The notes beneath the pieces are model-generated. The model saw only the letters and a list, made by a program, of their open reading frames with translations, ran no database searches and was not told the origin of the DNA. Of a stretch of 37,596 nucleotides of DNA, positions 22,314 through 29,266 are shown one piece after another. Source of the DNA: Micromonospora endolithica (GTDB taxonomy: Bacteria > Actinomycetota > Actinomycetes > Mycobacteriales > Micromonosporaceae); the NCBI RefSeq assembly GCF_003626595.1, contig NZ_RBAK01000025.1, positions 1 to 37,596 of the forward strand. The letters are read 5' to 3'. A program made the translations under genes and the position numbers. Within the stretch, counting starts at the first letter, position 1. Each line of letters opens with the position of its first letter.

Positions 22314-22918
22314 GCCGCCGCCCGCACGGCCACCGCCGCGTCCGCCGCCACCGTGGGATCGGCGGTGCACACCAGCACCGCCGCACCCGGCGTGTCCGGC
22401 GGGGTGACCCGGTCGACCAGGTCGGCGAGCCGGCCCCCGCCGGTGATCGTGGACGGGAGGTCGACCACCAGCACCTCGGGCAGGCAGGCCACCGCCCGGG
22501 CCAGCGCCACCCGGAACCGTTGCGCCTCGGACAGCAGGTGCGGCCGCAGGTCCAGGGTGGGGGCCAGCTCGAGCCGGTCCACCACGGCGGCCGTCCAGTC
22601 GTCGACGACCTCCCGGACCCGCTCCCGGCGCCGCCACCCGTACGCGATGTTGCGCCGGACGGTCAGGTGCGGCAGCAGCGCGCCGCCGGCCGGCACGTAG
22701 CCGATCCGGCGACGTGCCGGCGGCAGGGCCGTCACGTCGCGGTCGCCGACCAGGACCTGCCCGGCGGTCGGCGGGGCCAGCCCGGCCACCACCCGGGCGA
22801 CGGCGGTGCCCAGCCGGGCCGGGGCGACCACGGCGGCGGTGGTGCCGGCAGGGACGTCCACAGTGATCGCGGCGGTGTCTCCGAGGGCGACGAGTGCACA
22901 CAGGCGTAGCGTGGCCAT
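22310..22918 (-). CDS. Degenerate ABC ATPase-like protein (all catalytic motifs changed)
   Basis: 202 aa from ATG 22918; GGAGG ends only two bases before the ATG. The chain aligns end to end with MalK-type nucleotide-binding domains, but each motif is altered. Walker A is APARLGTAVAR (Lys to Thr). The Q-loop is YVPAGGALLPHLTV (Gln to Ala). The signature is LLSEAQRFRVALARAV (LSGGQ lost). Walker B is VLVVDLPST (catalytic Glu to Leu). The H-loop is VCTADPT (His to Ala). Framework phrases such as VVAGLAPPTAGQVLVGDRDVTALPPARRRIGYV and LTVRRNIAYGW persist and the frame is intact, which argues for a selected pseudoenzyme rather than decay. There is no TOBE domain. It is the first gene of a four-gene overlapping operon. 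Confidence 0.82.
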   Translation of the reverse strand: MATLRLCALVALGDTAAITVDVPAGTTAAVVAPARLGTAVARVVAGLAPPTAGQVLVGDRDVTALPPARRRIGYVPAGGALLPHLTVRRNIAYGWRRRERVREVVDDWTAAVVDRLELAPTLDLRPHLLSEAQRFRVALARAVACLPEVLVVDLPSTITGGGRLADLVDRVTPPDTPGAAVLVCTADPTVAADAAVAVRAAA

Positions 22919-23005
22919 CACCTCCGGTGACCGGTGTCGTCGCCCCCAGGGTGGCACATCACGGCGACAGTCGATGACCCGCCGCACCCGGGCGACGCGG
23001 TCGAG

Positions 23006-23065
23006 CCGGTTAGGAAGGGGCCCTTTTATAACGCCAGGCGTTAAGAAGGGGCCCTTCCTTACCGG
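23006..23065. repeat. Dispersed palindromic repeat, copy B (between ethR and the ABC-like operon)
   Basis: The element runs from CCGGT (23006) to ACCGG (23065). The arms AGGAAGGGGCCCTTTTATAACGCC and GGCGTTAAGAAGGGGCCCTTCCT differ at only a couple of positions and meet at a single central A (23035). It overlaps the TAA stop of the minus-strand ethR-like gene (23059-23061), so its RNA hairpin may terminate that gene. It matches copy A in the MocR gene. Confidence 0.85.
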
Positions 23066-23700
23066 TAGATGGCGGCGAGCCAGACGTCGAGCAGCACGTC
23101 GACCACGTCCCGCTCGGCCACCGACGGGCCGTCGCCGGCGAAGGTGGCGTACCAGACGCGTTCGTTCATCGAGTTCAGCGCGATCGCCAGGTCCCGGGCC
23201 GGCGGGCCGGCCGGTGCCGCGCCGCGCCGTCGTTCGGCCTCGATCGCCGCCTCGATGGCCTGCACCCAGCGTTCCATCACCGCCGCCCAGAGCCGGCGCA
23301 CCTCGGCGTTGGTGCCGCGCACCTGGGCGCAGGCCGCGACGACCGCGCGGTGCCCGCCGAACGTCCGGTGGAACCGGTCGATCAGCTCCCGCCACCGGGC
23401 CCGGGGATCCTCGGCGAGCCGGTCCAGCAGGTCGCCGGCGTCCGCGTCGGCCTCCTCCACCACCCGGTCCAGCAGGGTGAGCAGCACCGCGTCCTTGGAC
23501 GGGAAGTAGAAGTAGAACGTGGGCCGGGAGATGCCCGCGCCCCGGGCGAGGTCGTCGATGGAGATGTCGGTGAAGGCCCGCTGCTCCAGCAACCGCTCGG
23601 CGGTGCCGAGGATGGCCTGCTCCCGCTCGTCGCCGGAGGTCCGACCGGCGCGGCGTCCGCGCGGCGTGGCGGTGCCGGCGGCCGTACGGGAGGACGTCAT
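23059..23700 (-). CDS. ethR: EthR-like TetR-family repressor
   Basis: 213 aa from ATG 23700. The N-terminus has the EthR pattern: PRGRRAGRTSGDEREQAIL, then the HTH DISIDDLARGAGISRPTFYFYFPSKDAVLLTLLDRVV (about 45-85), which is nearly identical to mycobacterial EthR in the recognition helix. The C-terminus keeps ERRRGAAPAGPPARDLAIALNSMNERVWYATFAGDGPSVAE and ends AAIYR. EthR represses the adjacent Baeyer-Villiger monooxygenase gene ethA and is released by a hydrophobic ligand. Here it is divergent from the ethA homologue 114 bp away with palindromic sites between them. The stop codon lies inside repeat copy B. Confidence 0.93.
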   Translation of the reverse strand: MTSSRTAAGTATPRGRRAGRTSGDEREQAILGTAERLLEQRAFTDISIDDLARGAGISRPTFYFYFPSKDAVLLTLLDRVVEEADADAGDLLDRLAEDPRARWRELIDRFHRTFGGHRAVVAACAQVRGTNAEVRRLWAAVMERWVQAIEAAIEAERRRGAAPAGPPARDLAIALNSMNERVWYATFAGDGPSVAERDVVDVLLDVWLAAIYR

Positions 23701-23721
23701 GACCGCTGACGATACACCGCC

Positions 23722-23783
23722 TCGACACTATGTCGATTGCCGTCGACAGGGTGTTGACGCACGTCGAGAGCCGTGGATAGGGT
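23722..23783. promoter_or_regulatory. ethR-ethA divergent operators and promoter
   Basis: Two palindromes occur in tandem: TCGACA-CTA-TGTCGA (23722-23736, perfect) and GTCGACA-GGG-TGTTGAC (23742-23758, one mismatch). They resemble the GTGTCGA/TCGACA repeats of the known mycobacterial EthR operator. TTGACG (23754-23759) and TAGGGT (23778-23783), 18 bases apart, form a good promoter for ethA. On the minus strand TATCGT with a TCGACA-like -35 overlaps the first palindrome, so the repressor would also control itself. Confidence 0.7.
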
Positions 23784-23814
23784 CCGATGCCACCGCCTCG
23801 ACACGGGAGACGAC

Positions 23815-25302
23815 ATGGCCACCACCGACCACGTCGACGTGCTCATCGTCGGTGCCGGCCTCTCCGGTGTCGGCGCCGCCTGCCACCTGATCCGCGACTG
23901 TCCGGAGAAGACGTACGCGGTGCTGGAGGCCCGGGGCGCGATCGGCGGCACCTGGGACCTGTTCCGCTACCCCGGCATCCGGTCCGACTCGGACATGTTC
24001 ACCCTCGGCTACTCCTTCAAGCCGTGGACCGACCCGAAGGCGATCGCCGACGGTGACGCCATCCGCACCTACGTCCGGCGGACGGCCGACGAGTACGGCG
24101 TCACCGACCACGTCCGCTTCCACCACCGGGTGCGGCACGCCGAGTGGGACAGCGACACCGCCCGCTGGACGGTGACCGCGCACCGCGCCGACACCGCCGA
24201 GGACGTCACCGTCACCTGCGACTTCCTCTTCACCTGCTCCGGCTACTACCGCTACGACGAGGGCTACACGCCGCCGTTGCCCGGCGTGGAGAGCTTCGCC
24301 GGGCGGATCGTCCACCCGCAACACTGGCCGGAGGACCTGGACCACACCGGCCGGCGGGTCGTCGTGATCGGCAGCGGCGCCACCGCGGTGACCCTGGTGC
24401 CGGCGATGGCGCGGCAGGCCGCGCACGTCACGATGCTCCAGCGCTCGCCCACCTACGTGATGGCGCTGCCCTCGCGCGACGTGGTCGCCGACACGCTGCG
24501 CCGGGTGCTGCCGGAGAAGGCCGTCTACCCGGTCGTGAGGTGGAAGAACGTCCTGCTCGGCACCGTCAACTTCCAGGCCAGCCGCCGCGCCCCGGGGCTG
24601 GTCAAGAGGCTGCTGCGGCGGGCCGCGCGGGGCCGGCTGCCGGTCGGGTACGACGTGGACCGGCACTTCTCGCCCCGCTACGACCCGTGGGACCAGCGGC
24701 TCTGCGTGGTGCCCGACGGCGACCTGTTCGCCGCGATCAAGCGGGGCCGGGCGTCGATCGTCACCGACACGATCGACACGTTCACCGCCACCGGCGTCCG
24801 GCTGCGCTCCGGTGCCGAGCTGGCCGCCGACGTCGTGGTCACCGCCACCGGGCTCAACCTGCTCGCCCTGGGCGGCATGACGCTGGGCGTCGACGGCCGG
24901 CCGGTCGACCTGGCCGGCACCGTGGCCTACAAGGGCATGATGCTCTCCGGGGTGCCCAACTTCGCGATGACCATCGGCTACACCAACGCGTCCTGGACGC
25001 TGAAGGCCGACCTGGTCGCCACCTACGTGTGCCGGCTGCTGCGCCACCTGGACCGCACCGGCCAGCAGATCGTCACGCCGCTGCCGCCGCCCGACGGCGA
25101 GCTGCGCCCGATCATCGACCTGACCGCCGGGTACGTGCTGCGCAGCGTCGACGCCCTGCCCAAGCAGGGGGCCCGGGCGCCGTGGCGGCTCTACCAGAAC
25201 TACCCCCGGGACGTGCTGCTGATGCGGCACGGCCGGCTGACCGACGAGGGCGTCCGGTTCTCCCGGGCCGGCGCTGGAGAGAGGAGCACCGTCCGTGCGT
25301 GA
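23815..25302 (+). CDS. ethA: EthA-like flavin-dependent Baeyer-Villiger monooxygenase
   Basis: 495 aa from ATG 23815, with GGGAGA four bases upstream. The FAD Rossmann motif GAGLSGVGAA is at about 12, then GGTWDLFRYPGIRSDSDMFTLGYSFKPW, the BVMO fingerprint FAGRIVHPQHWP at about 160 (FxGxxxHxxxWP), and the NADPH motif GSGATAVTLVPA at about 186. FSPRYDPWDQRLCVVPDGDLF, TATGLNL, MLSGVPNF and TIGYTNASWTLKADL follow. The similarity to Mycobacterium tuberculosis EthA is strong throughout. EthA-type enzymes oxidise ketones to esters and also S-oxidise thioamides such as ethionamide. The 3' end overlaps the SDR gene by eight bases, and the SDR and hydrolase could process the ketone/ester products. Confidence 0.95.
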   Translation: MATTDHVDVLIVGAGLSGVGAACHLIRDCPEKTYAVLEARGAIGGTWDLFRYPGIRSDSDMFTLGYSFKPWTDPKAIADGDAIRTYVRRTADEYGVTDHVRFHHRVRHAEWDSDTARWTVTAHRADTAEDVTVTCDFLFTCSGYYRYDEGYTPPLPGVESFAGRIVHPQHWPEDLDHTGRRVVVIGSGATAVTLVPAMARQAAHVTMLQRSPTYVMALPSRDVVADTLRRVLPEKAVYPVVRWKNVLLGTVNFQASRRAPGLVKRLLRRAARGRLPVGYDVDRHFSPRYDPWDQRLCVVPDGDLFAAIKRGRASIVTDTIDTFTATGVRLRSGAELAADVVVTATGLNLLALGGMTLGVDGRPVDLAGTVAYKGMMLSGVPNFAMTIGYTNASWTLKADLVATYVCRLLRHLDRTGQQIVTPLPPPDGELRPIIDLTAGYVLRSVDALPKQGARAPWRLYQNYPRDVLLMRHGRLTDEGVRFSRAGAGERSTVRA

Positions 25303-26236
25303 CTTCGTCTTCCCCGGCGGCACCGCAGTCGTCACCGGGGCCGCCAGCGGGATCGGCGAGGCCCTCGCCCACGGCCTCGCCCGCCGCCACGCCGACCTGG
25401 TCCTGCTCGACCGCGATACGGCCCGCCTCGACACGGTGGTCGCCGCGATCCGCGCCGCGCACCCGGACCGGCAGCTCACCGCGTACGTGGTGGACCTCGC
25501 CGACGCCGACGCGACCGCCCGGGTGGCCGAGGAGATCCGGCGGCGGCACCCGCGGATCCGGCTGCTGGTCAACAACGCCGGTGTCGCGCTGGGCGGCCGG
25601 TTCGACCAGGTGACCCTGGAGGAGTTCAGCTGGGTCGTCGACATCAACTTCCGGGCCGTGGTGCAGCTGACCCACACCCTGCTGCCCGCGCTGAAGGCCG
25701 AGCCCGGCGCCCACCTGGTCAACATCTCCAGCCTCTTCGGGCTCATCGCACCACCCGGGCAGGCCGCGTACGCGGCGAGCAAGTTCGCCGTTCGCGGCTT
25801 CACCGAGGCCCTGCGTCACGAGCTGGTCGACGACGGCATCGGTGTCACCTCGGTGCACCCCGGTGGCATCAACACCCGGATCGCCCGCAACGCGCGGGTC
25901 GGCAGCGGCGTCGCCGCCGAGGAGTACGAGACCGGACTGCGCCAGTTCGAGAAACTGCTGTCCATCCCGCCGGCCACCGCGGCCGAGGTGATCCTGCGGG
26001 GCGTCCGGCGCCGGCGGGGCCGGGTGCTCATCGGCTGGTCGGCGAAACTGCCCGACCTGCTGGCCCGGCTGGCGCCCGCGTCGTACGGCAAACTGCTCGT
26101 CGCCGGGCTCAACCGGGCCGCCGGCGACCCGGCCCGCCGTGCGACGGCCGTGCCGGCGGAGGCCCCCACCGCGCCGACCGTCCCCGCGCCCCGGCGGCCG
26201 GAGGCGGCGACCGACCCGGCGGGAGGCCCGGCGTGA
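25295..26236 (+). CDS. Short-chain dehydrogenase/reductase
   Basis: 313 aa, GTG start at 25295 inside the end of ethA, with GGAGAGAGGAG upstream. Classical SDR motifs are present: cofactor TGAASGIG at about 14-21, NNAG near 94, catalytic Ser in VNISSLFG near 147, and YAASK near 158-162. HPGGINTRIARNAR follows. The C-terminal 60 residues extend past the SDR core, ending in an Ala/Pro-rich tail (VPAEAPTAPTVPAPRRP). It probably interconverts an alcohol and ketone, feeding or following the Baeyer-Villiger step of EthA. The organisation BVMO-SDR-hydrolase parallels the mycobacterial mymA (Rv3083-Rv3085) cluster by type of enzyme. The stop overlaps the hydrolase GTG by four bases. Confidence 0.92.
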   Translation: MRDFVFPGGTAVVTGAASGIGEALAHGLARRHADLVLLDRDTARLDTVVAAIRAAHPDRQLTAYVVDLADADATARVAEEIRRRHPRIRLLVNNAGVALGGRFDQVTLEEFSWVVDINFRAVVQLTHTLLPALKAEPGAHLVNISSLFGLIAPPGQAAYAASKFAVRGFTEALRHELVDDGIGVTSVHPGGINTRIARNARVGSGVAAEEYETGLRQFEKLLSIPPATAAEVILRGVRRRRGRVLIGWSAKLPDLLARLAPASYGKLLVAGLNRAAGDPARRATAVPAEAPTAPTVPAPRRPEAATDPAGGPA

Positions 26237-27087
26237 CCGCCCCGACCGGCCGGCGTCCCCGGCACGTCACCGTGCAGGGCCGGCGGGTCTGCCACCGCGT
26301 CGACGGCGACGGCCCGCCGGTGCTGCTGCTGCACGGCATCGGCCGCTCCCTGCGCGACTTCGACGACCTGCACGAGCGGCTCGCCGACGACTTCCGGGTG
26401 CACAGCGTCGACCTGCCCGGCTACGGCGGTTCGCTGCCGATGGCCGCGCCCTACACGCTGCCGAACCTGGCCGGGTTCGTCGGGCACTACCTCGACGCGG
26501 TCGGCGTGGACCAGCCGGTACGCCTGGTCGGCAACTCCCTGGGCGGCGCGGTGGCGATGTGGTTCGCGGCGGCCGAGCCGGACCGGGTGGCCAGCCTCGC
26601 GCTGGTCAACCCCGCCGGTTTCGGCCGGGAGGTGACCATCGCGCTGCGGCTGCTCGCCCTGCGCCCGCTGGGCCGGCTGCTGCTGCGACCCACCCGGTAC
26701 GCGGCCCGCCGCGCCGAGCTGTCCCTGTTCCACGATCCGGCGTTCGCCACCGCCGAGCGGATCGCGTACGCCCTGGAGGTGGCCCGGCAGCCGCACGCCG
26801 CCCGGGTGATGCTGGAGACGGCACGCCACCTCGGCTCGTTCCGGGGGGTCAGCCCGCACTGGCGGGAGGAACTGCTGGCCCGGCTGGAACGTCTCGACGT
26901 GCCCACCCTGGTGGTCTGGGGCGACCGGGACCTGATCCTGCCGGCGACCCACCTGGACGCCGCACGCGCGCGACTGCCCCGGGCCCGCACCCACCTGTTC
27001 ACCGACTGCGGGCACATGCCGCAGATCGAGTGCGCCGAGGCGTTCCACCGGCTGCTGCGCGACACCTGGACCGCCGAGGCGGGCTGA
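26233..27087 (+). CDS. Alpha/beta-hydrolase (probable esterase)
   Basis: 284 aa, GTG start overlapping the SDR stop (GTGA). The oxyanion region LLLHGIGRSLRDFDDL, nucleophile elbow GNSLGG (Ser at about residue 102), acid WGDRDLILPATHL near 235 and catalytic His in DCGHMPQIECAE near 258 form a complete Ser-Asp-His triad. The cap region (VTIALRLLALRPLGRLLLRPTRYA) is hydrophobic, consistent with a lipophilic ester substrate. In context it may hydrolyse the ester or lactone made by EthA (inference). No signal peptide. It ends four bases from the stop of the convergent photolyase gene, with no visible terminator. Confidence 0.92.
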   Translation: MTAPTGRRPRHVTVQGRRVCHRVDGDGPPVLLLHGIGRSLRDFDDLHERLADDFRVHSVDLPGYGGSLPMAAPYTLPNLAGFVGHYLDAVGVDQPVRLVGNSLGGAVAMWFAAAEPDRVASLALVNPAGFGREVTIALRLLALRPLGRLLLRPTRYAARRAELSLFHDPAFATAERIAYALEVARQPHAARVMLETARHLGSFRGVSPHWREELLARLERLDVPTLVVWGDRDLILPATHLDAARARLPRARTHLFTDCGHMPQIECAEAFHRLLRDTWTAEAG

Positions 27088-27091
27088 GCCG

Positions 27092-28543
27092 TCAGGGCGC
27101 GGTGCTGCCCCGCTTCTCCTCCTGGGCCAGCACCGCCTCCCGGCGCTCCGGGTCGTCCCGGTCGGCCAGTTCGGCGGCGAGCCGGGGGTCGCCGAGCAGC
27201 CGCTCCCCGTTGCGGTGCAGGAACGCCTCGAACCCCCCGGTGTACGGGCAGGCGAGGTCGCCGAGGACCCGGGTCGGGTCGTACCGGCAGCCGGTGCAGT
27301 AGTCGCTGATCTCGTCGATGTGCCGGCCGTCCACCGCGTACGCCCGGGTGTCCACCCGGGCCAGGTCCGCGTACTGGCTCATGCCGATCACGGTCGCGTT
27401 CATCACCCAGCCGGTGCCGTCGACGAAGCAGCGCTCGAACCAGTCCACCAGCTCCGTCGGACGCCAGCCGCGCTGCAACGCGTAGTTGCCGAGCACCAGC
27501 AGTCGCTGTGCGTGGTGCGCCCAGGCCCGGTCCCGGACGCCGGTGAGCACGTCGGCGAGGCAGCGGGCCTCCACCGCGTCCGCGTCGAGCTGGTCGAACC
27601 ATTCGGGCAGCGGCTCGGTGGCGGCCAGCCAGCCGACCCCCCGGAACCGGGGCTGGAAGTACCAGTAGAGCTGCCAGAGGAACTCCCGCCAGCCGAGCAG
27701 CTGCCGGATGAACGGTTCCGCCGCCGACCGGGTCACCGACCCGTCCCGCCAGGCCCGCTCGGCGGCCCGGATCGCCGGCTCCGGGTGCAGCAGCCCCAGG
27801 TTGAACGAGGACGACAGCACGCTGTGCGCCAGGGTCGGATCCTCCGCGCTCATCGCGTCGGCGTAGCGGCCGTACTCGGCGAGCCGGTGCCGGACGAAGT
27901 GCCGGAGCCGGGCGTCGGCCTCGGCGTGTGTCGCCGGGTAGCGGCGCGGCCCGTCCCGGCCGGCGAACCGGACCCCTTCCGCTGCCCAGCGGTCGAGGTC
28001 GCGGCGCACCTCGGCGTCGATGTCGTCCTCGACGATCTCCGGTGGCGCGGGAACGTCCAGCGTGTCGGCGGGGGAGCGGCGGCGGGGCGGGCCGCCGCCG
28101 GCCGGCGGATCGACCAGCACCCGGTGGTGCCGCTGCGCCCACCGGTAGAAGTCGGTCATCCGCAGCGGCCCGCGCCGCACCTGGTCGGCCCAGGCGGCGA
28201 AGTCGGCCCGGTCGGTGAGGAAGCCGCGCGGCGGGAGGATCGTGAGCCCTTCGACGGTACGCGCGAAGGCCAGCGCCGACCGGGAGTGCGGGTGGACCAG
28301 CTCGACCGGCCCGCCGACGCGGTCCAGCGCCTCGCGGAAGGTCCCGGTGCGCAGCAGCAGTGCCCGGTCGCCCAGCTCGGCGGCGCGGTGCCGCAGCGCG
28401 GACAGGATGAGATGGGCCTTCTGCCGGTGCAGTATTCGGCGCCGGAACAGCTCCCGCGCCTCCACGAGCAGCACCGGTTGATCCAGGTCGTCGAGGAAGT
28501 GCGGGCCGAGCTGGTCGGCGAGCAGCCATCGGCGGCGCGACAT
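27092..28543 (-). CDS. phrB: FeS-type bacterial cryptochrome / (6-4) photolyase (PhrB family)
   Basis: 483 aa from ATG 28543 (MSRRRWLLADQLGPHFLDD); the frame runs further upstream but this start fits the family. The N-terminal domain has WLLADQLG and a Rossmann-like photolyase-related fold. The helical FAD domain includes HSVLSSSFNLGLLHP, FIRQLLGWREFLWQLYWYFQPRF, HHAQRLLVLGNYALQRGWRP and WVMNATVIGMSQYADL. Four Cys fit the [4Fe-4S] cluster of this subclass: EARCLADVL near 328, the YCTGC pair near 412-415, and LACPY near 430. These enzymes repair UV (6-4) photoproducts or act as blue-light photoreceptors, using FAD and a ribolumazine antenna. No good Shine-Dalgarno precedes the start. Confidence 0.93.
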   Translation of the reverse strand: MSRRRWLLADQLGPHFLDDLDQPVLLVEARELFRRRILHRQKAHLILSALRHRAAELGDRALLLRTGTFREALDRVGGPVELVHPHSRSALAFARTVEGLTILPPRGFLTDRADFAAWADQVRRGPLRMTDFYRWAQRHHRVLVDPPAGGGPPRRRSPADTLDVPAPPEIVEDDIDAEVRRDLDRWAAEGVRFAGRDGPRRYPATHAEADARLRHFVRHRLAEYGRYADAMSAEDPTLAHSVLSSSFNLGLLHPEPAIRAAERAWRDGSVTRSAAEPFIRQLLGWREFLWQLYWYFQPRFRGVGWLAATEPLPEWFDQLDADAVEARCLADVLTGVRDRAWAHHAQRLLVLGNYALQRGWRPTELVDWFERCFVDGTGWVMNATVIGMSQYADLARVDTRAYAVDGRHIDEISDYCTGCRYDPTRVLGDLACPYTGGFEAFLHRNGERLLGDPRLAAELADRDDPERREAVLAQEEKRGSTAP

Positions 28544-28656
28544 GTCATGATTCTGCCCACCATCGACGGGTGTCGCCCGCTGTCCGGGCGTGTCCGCGGC
28601 GATCTTCGGTGTGTCGCCGGTCACGTTCCCGCCCGGAATTGCCGACCGGCACCGGG

Positions 28657-29079
28657 TCAGCGCAGCCGTCGGCGGCGCAGGGTCAGGTCGTCCAGGACCA
28701 GGGTCAGGCCGGCCCCGACCAGCCAGACGTCCTTGGCCAGGCCGATGCCCTGCGGGGTGGGCCGCAGGCTGCCCGGCTCGCGCATCCCCGGCGTCCGGAG
28801 GTAGAGCTGCACCAGCCCGGCGCCGAACGCGGCCAGTCCCAGACCGGCCAGCACCGACGGTACGAACGGCGCGAGCAGCGCGGCGCCCAGGGCGATCTCG
28901 CCGCGCGACAGCAGCATGGCGAACCGCTCCGGGGGGAGCGCGCCGAGCTGCGGTATCGCCCCCACCGCCATCCCGTGCACGCCCTGCGCGGCCTCCCCCT
29001 CCAGGCTCCGCTTGCCCAGGCCGGAGTTGAGGATGAACGCGCCGACACTGACGCGCAGCGGCACATGGGCGAGCTTCAT
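28657..29079 (-). CDS. DoxX-like small membrane protein
   Basis: 140 aa from ATG 29079, with GGGAG seven bases upstream. MKLAHVPLRVSVGAFILNSGLGK is followed by four hydrophobic stretches, including FAMLLSRGEIALGAALLAPFVPSVLAGLGLAAFGAGLVQLYL and VWLVGAGLTLVLDDLTL. Length and topology are like DoxX/DoxD-related four-helix membrane proteins; the family assignment rests on overall pattern only. Its physiological role is unknown. It is divergent from the mscR-like gene, separated by 187 bp that contain two copies of GATCGGCGGT (29171 and 29199) of unclear meaning. Confidence 0.72.
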   Translation of the reverse strand: MKLAHVPLRVSVGAFILNSGLGKRSLEGEAAQGVHGMAVGAIPQLGALPPERFAMLLSRGEIALGAALLAPFVPSVLAGLGLAAFGAGLVQLYLRTPGMREPGSLRPTPQGIGLAKDVWLVGAGLTLVLDDLTLRRRRLR

Positions 29080-29266
29080 GACGTACTCCCGTCGGACGGC
29101 TGACCGTGCCGGCCGCCTACCCGGCACCGACCGGATTAAGCATTCGAGGCGTCACCGCGCCGCCCGCGCCGATCGGCGGTAGGTTCGCCCGAGGACGTGA
29201 TCGGCGGTGCCGGCGGTGGCACCGGACGCACGGCGCCGCGCCGGCGGCCCGGAGCAGGAGGACGAC

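Noticed and set aside
22310..22918. Calling the ABC-like gene a pseudogene.
   Set aside because: The frame is intact, it is coupled by overlap to the next gene, and the framework outside catalytic motifs is preserved; decay would be expected to bring frameshifts or stops.
22919..23700. Extension of the ABC-like frame upstream through the repeat into the ethR region (to 23728).
   Set aside because: The extension would be antisense-like or shadow sequence over the ethR gene and the palindromic repeat, and ATG 22918 has GGAGG beside it.
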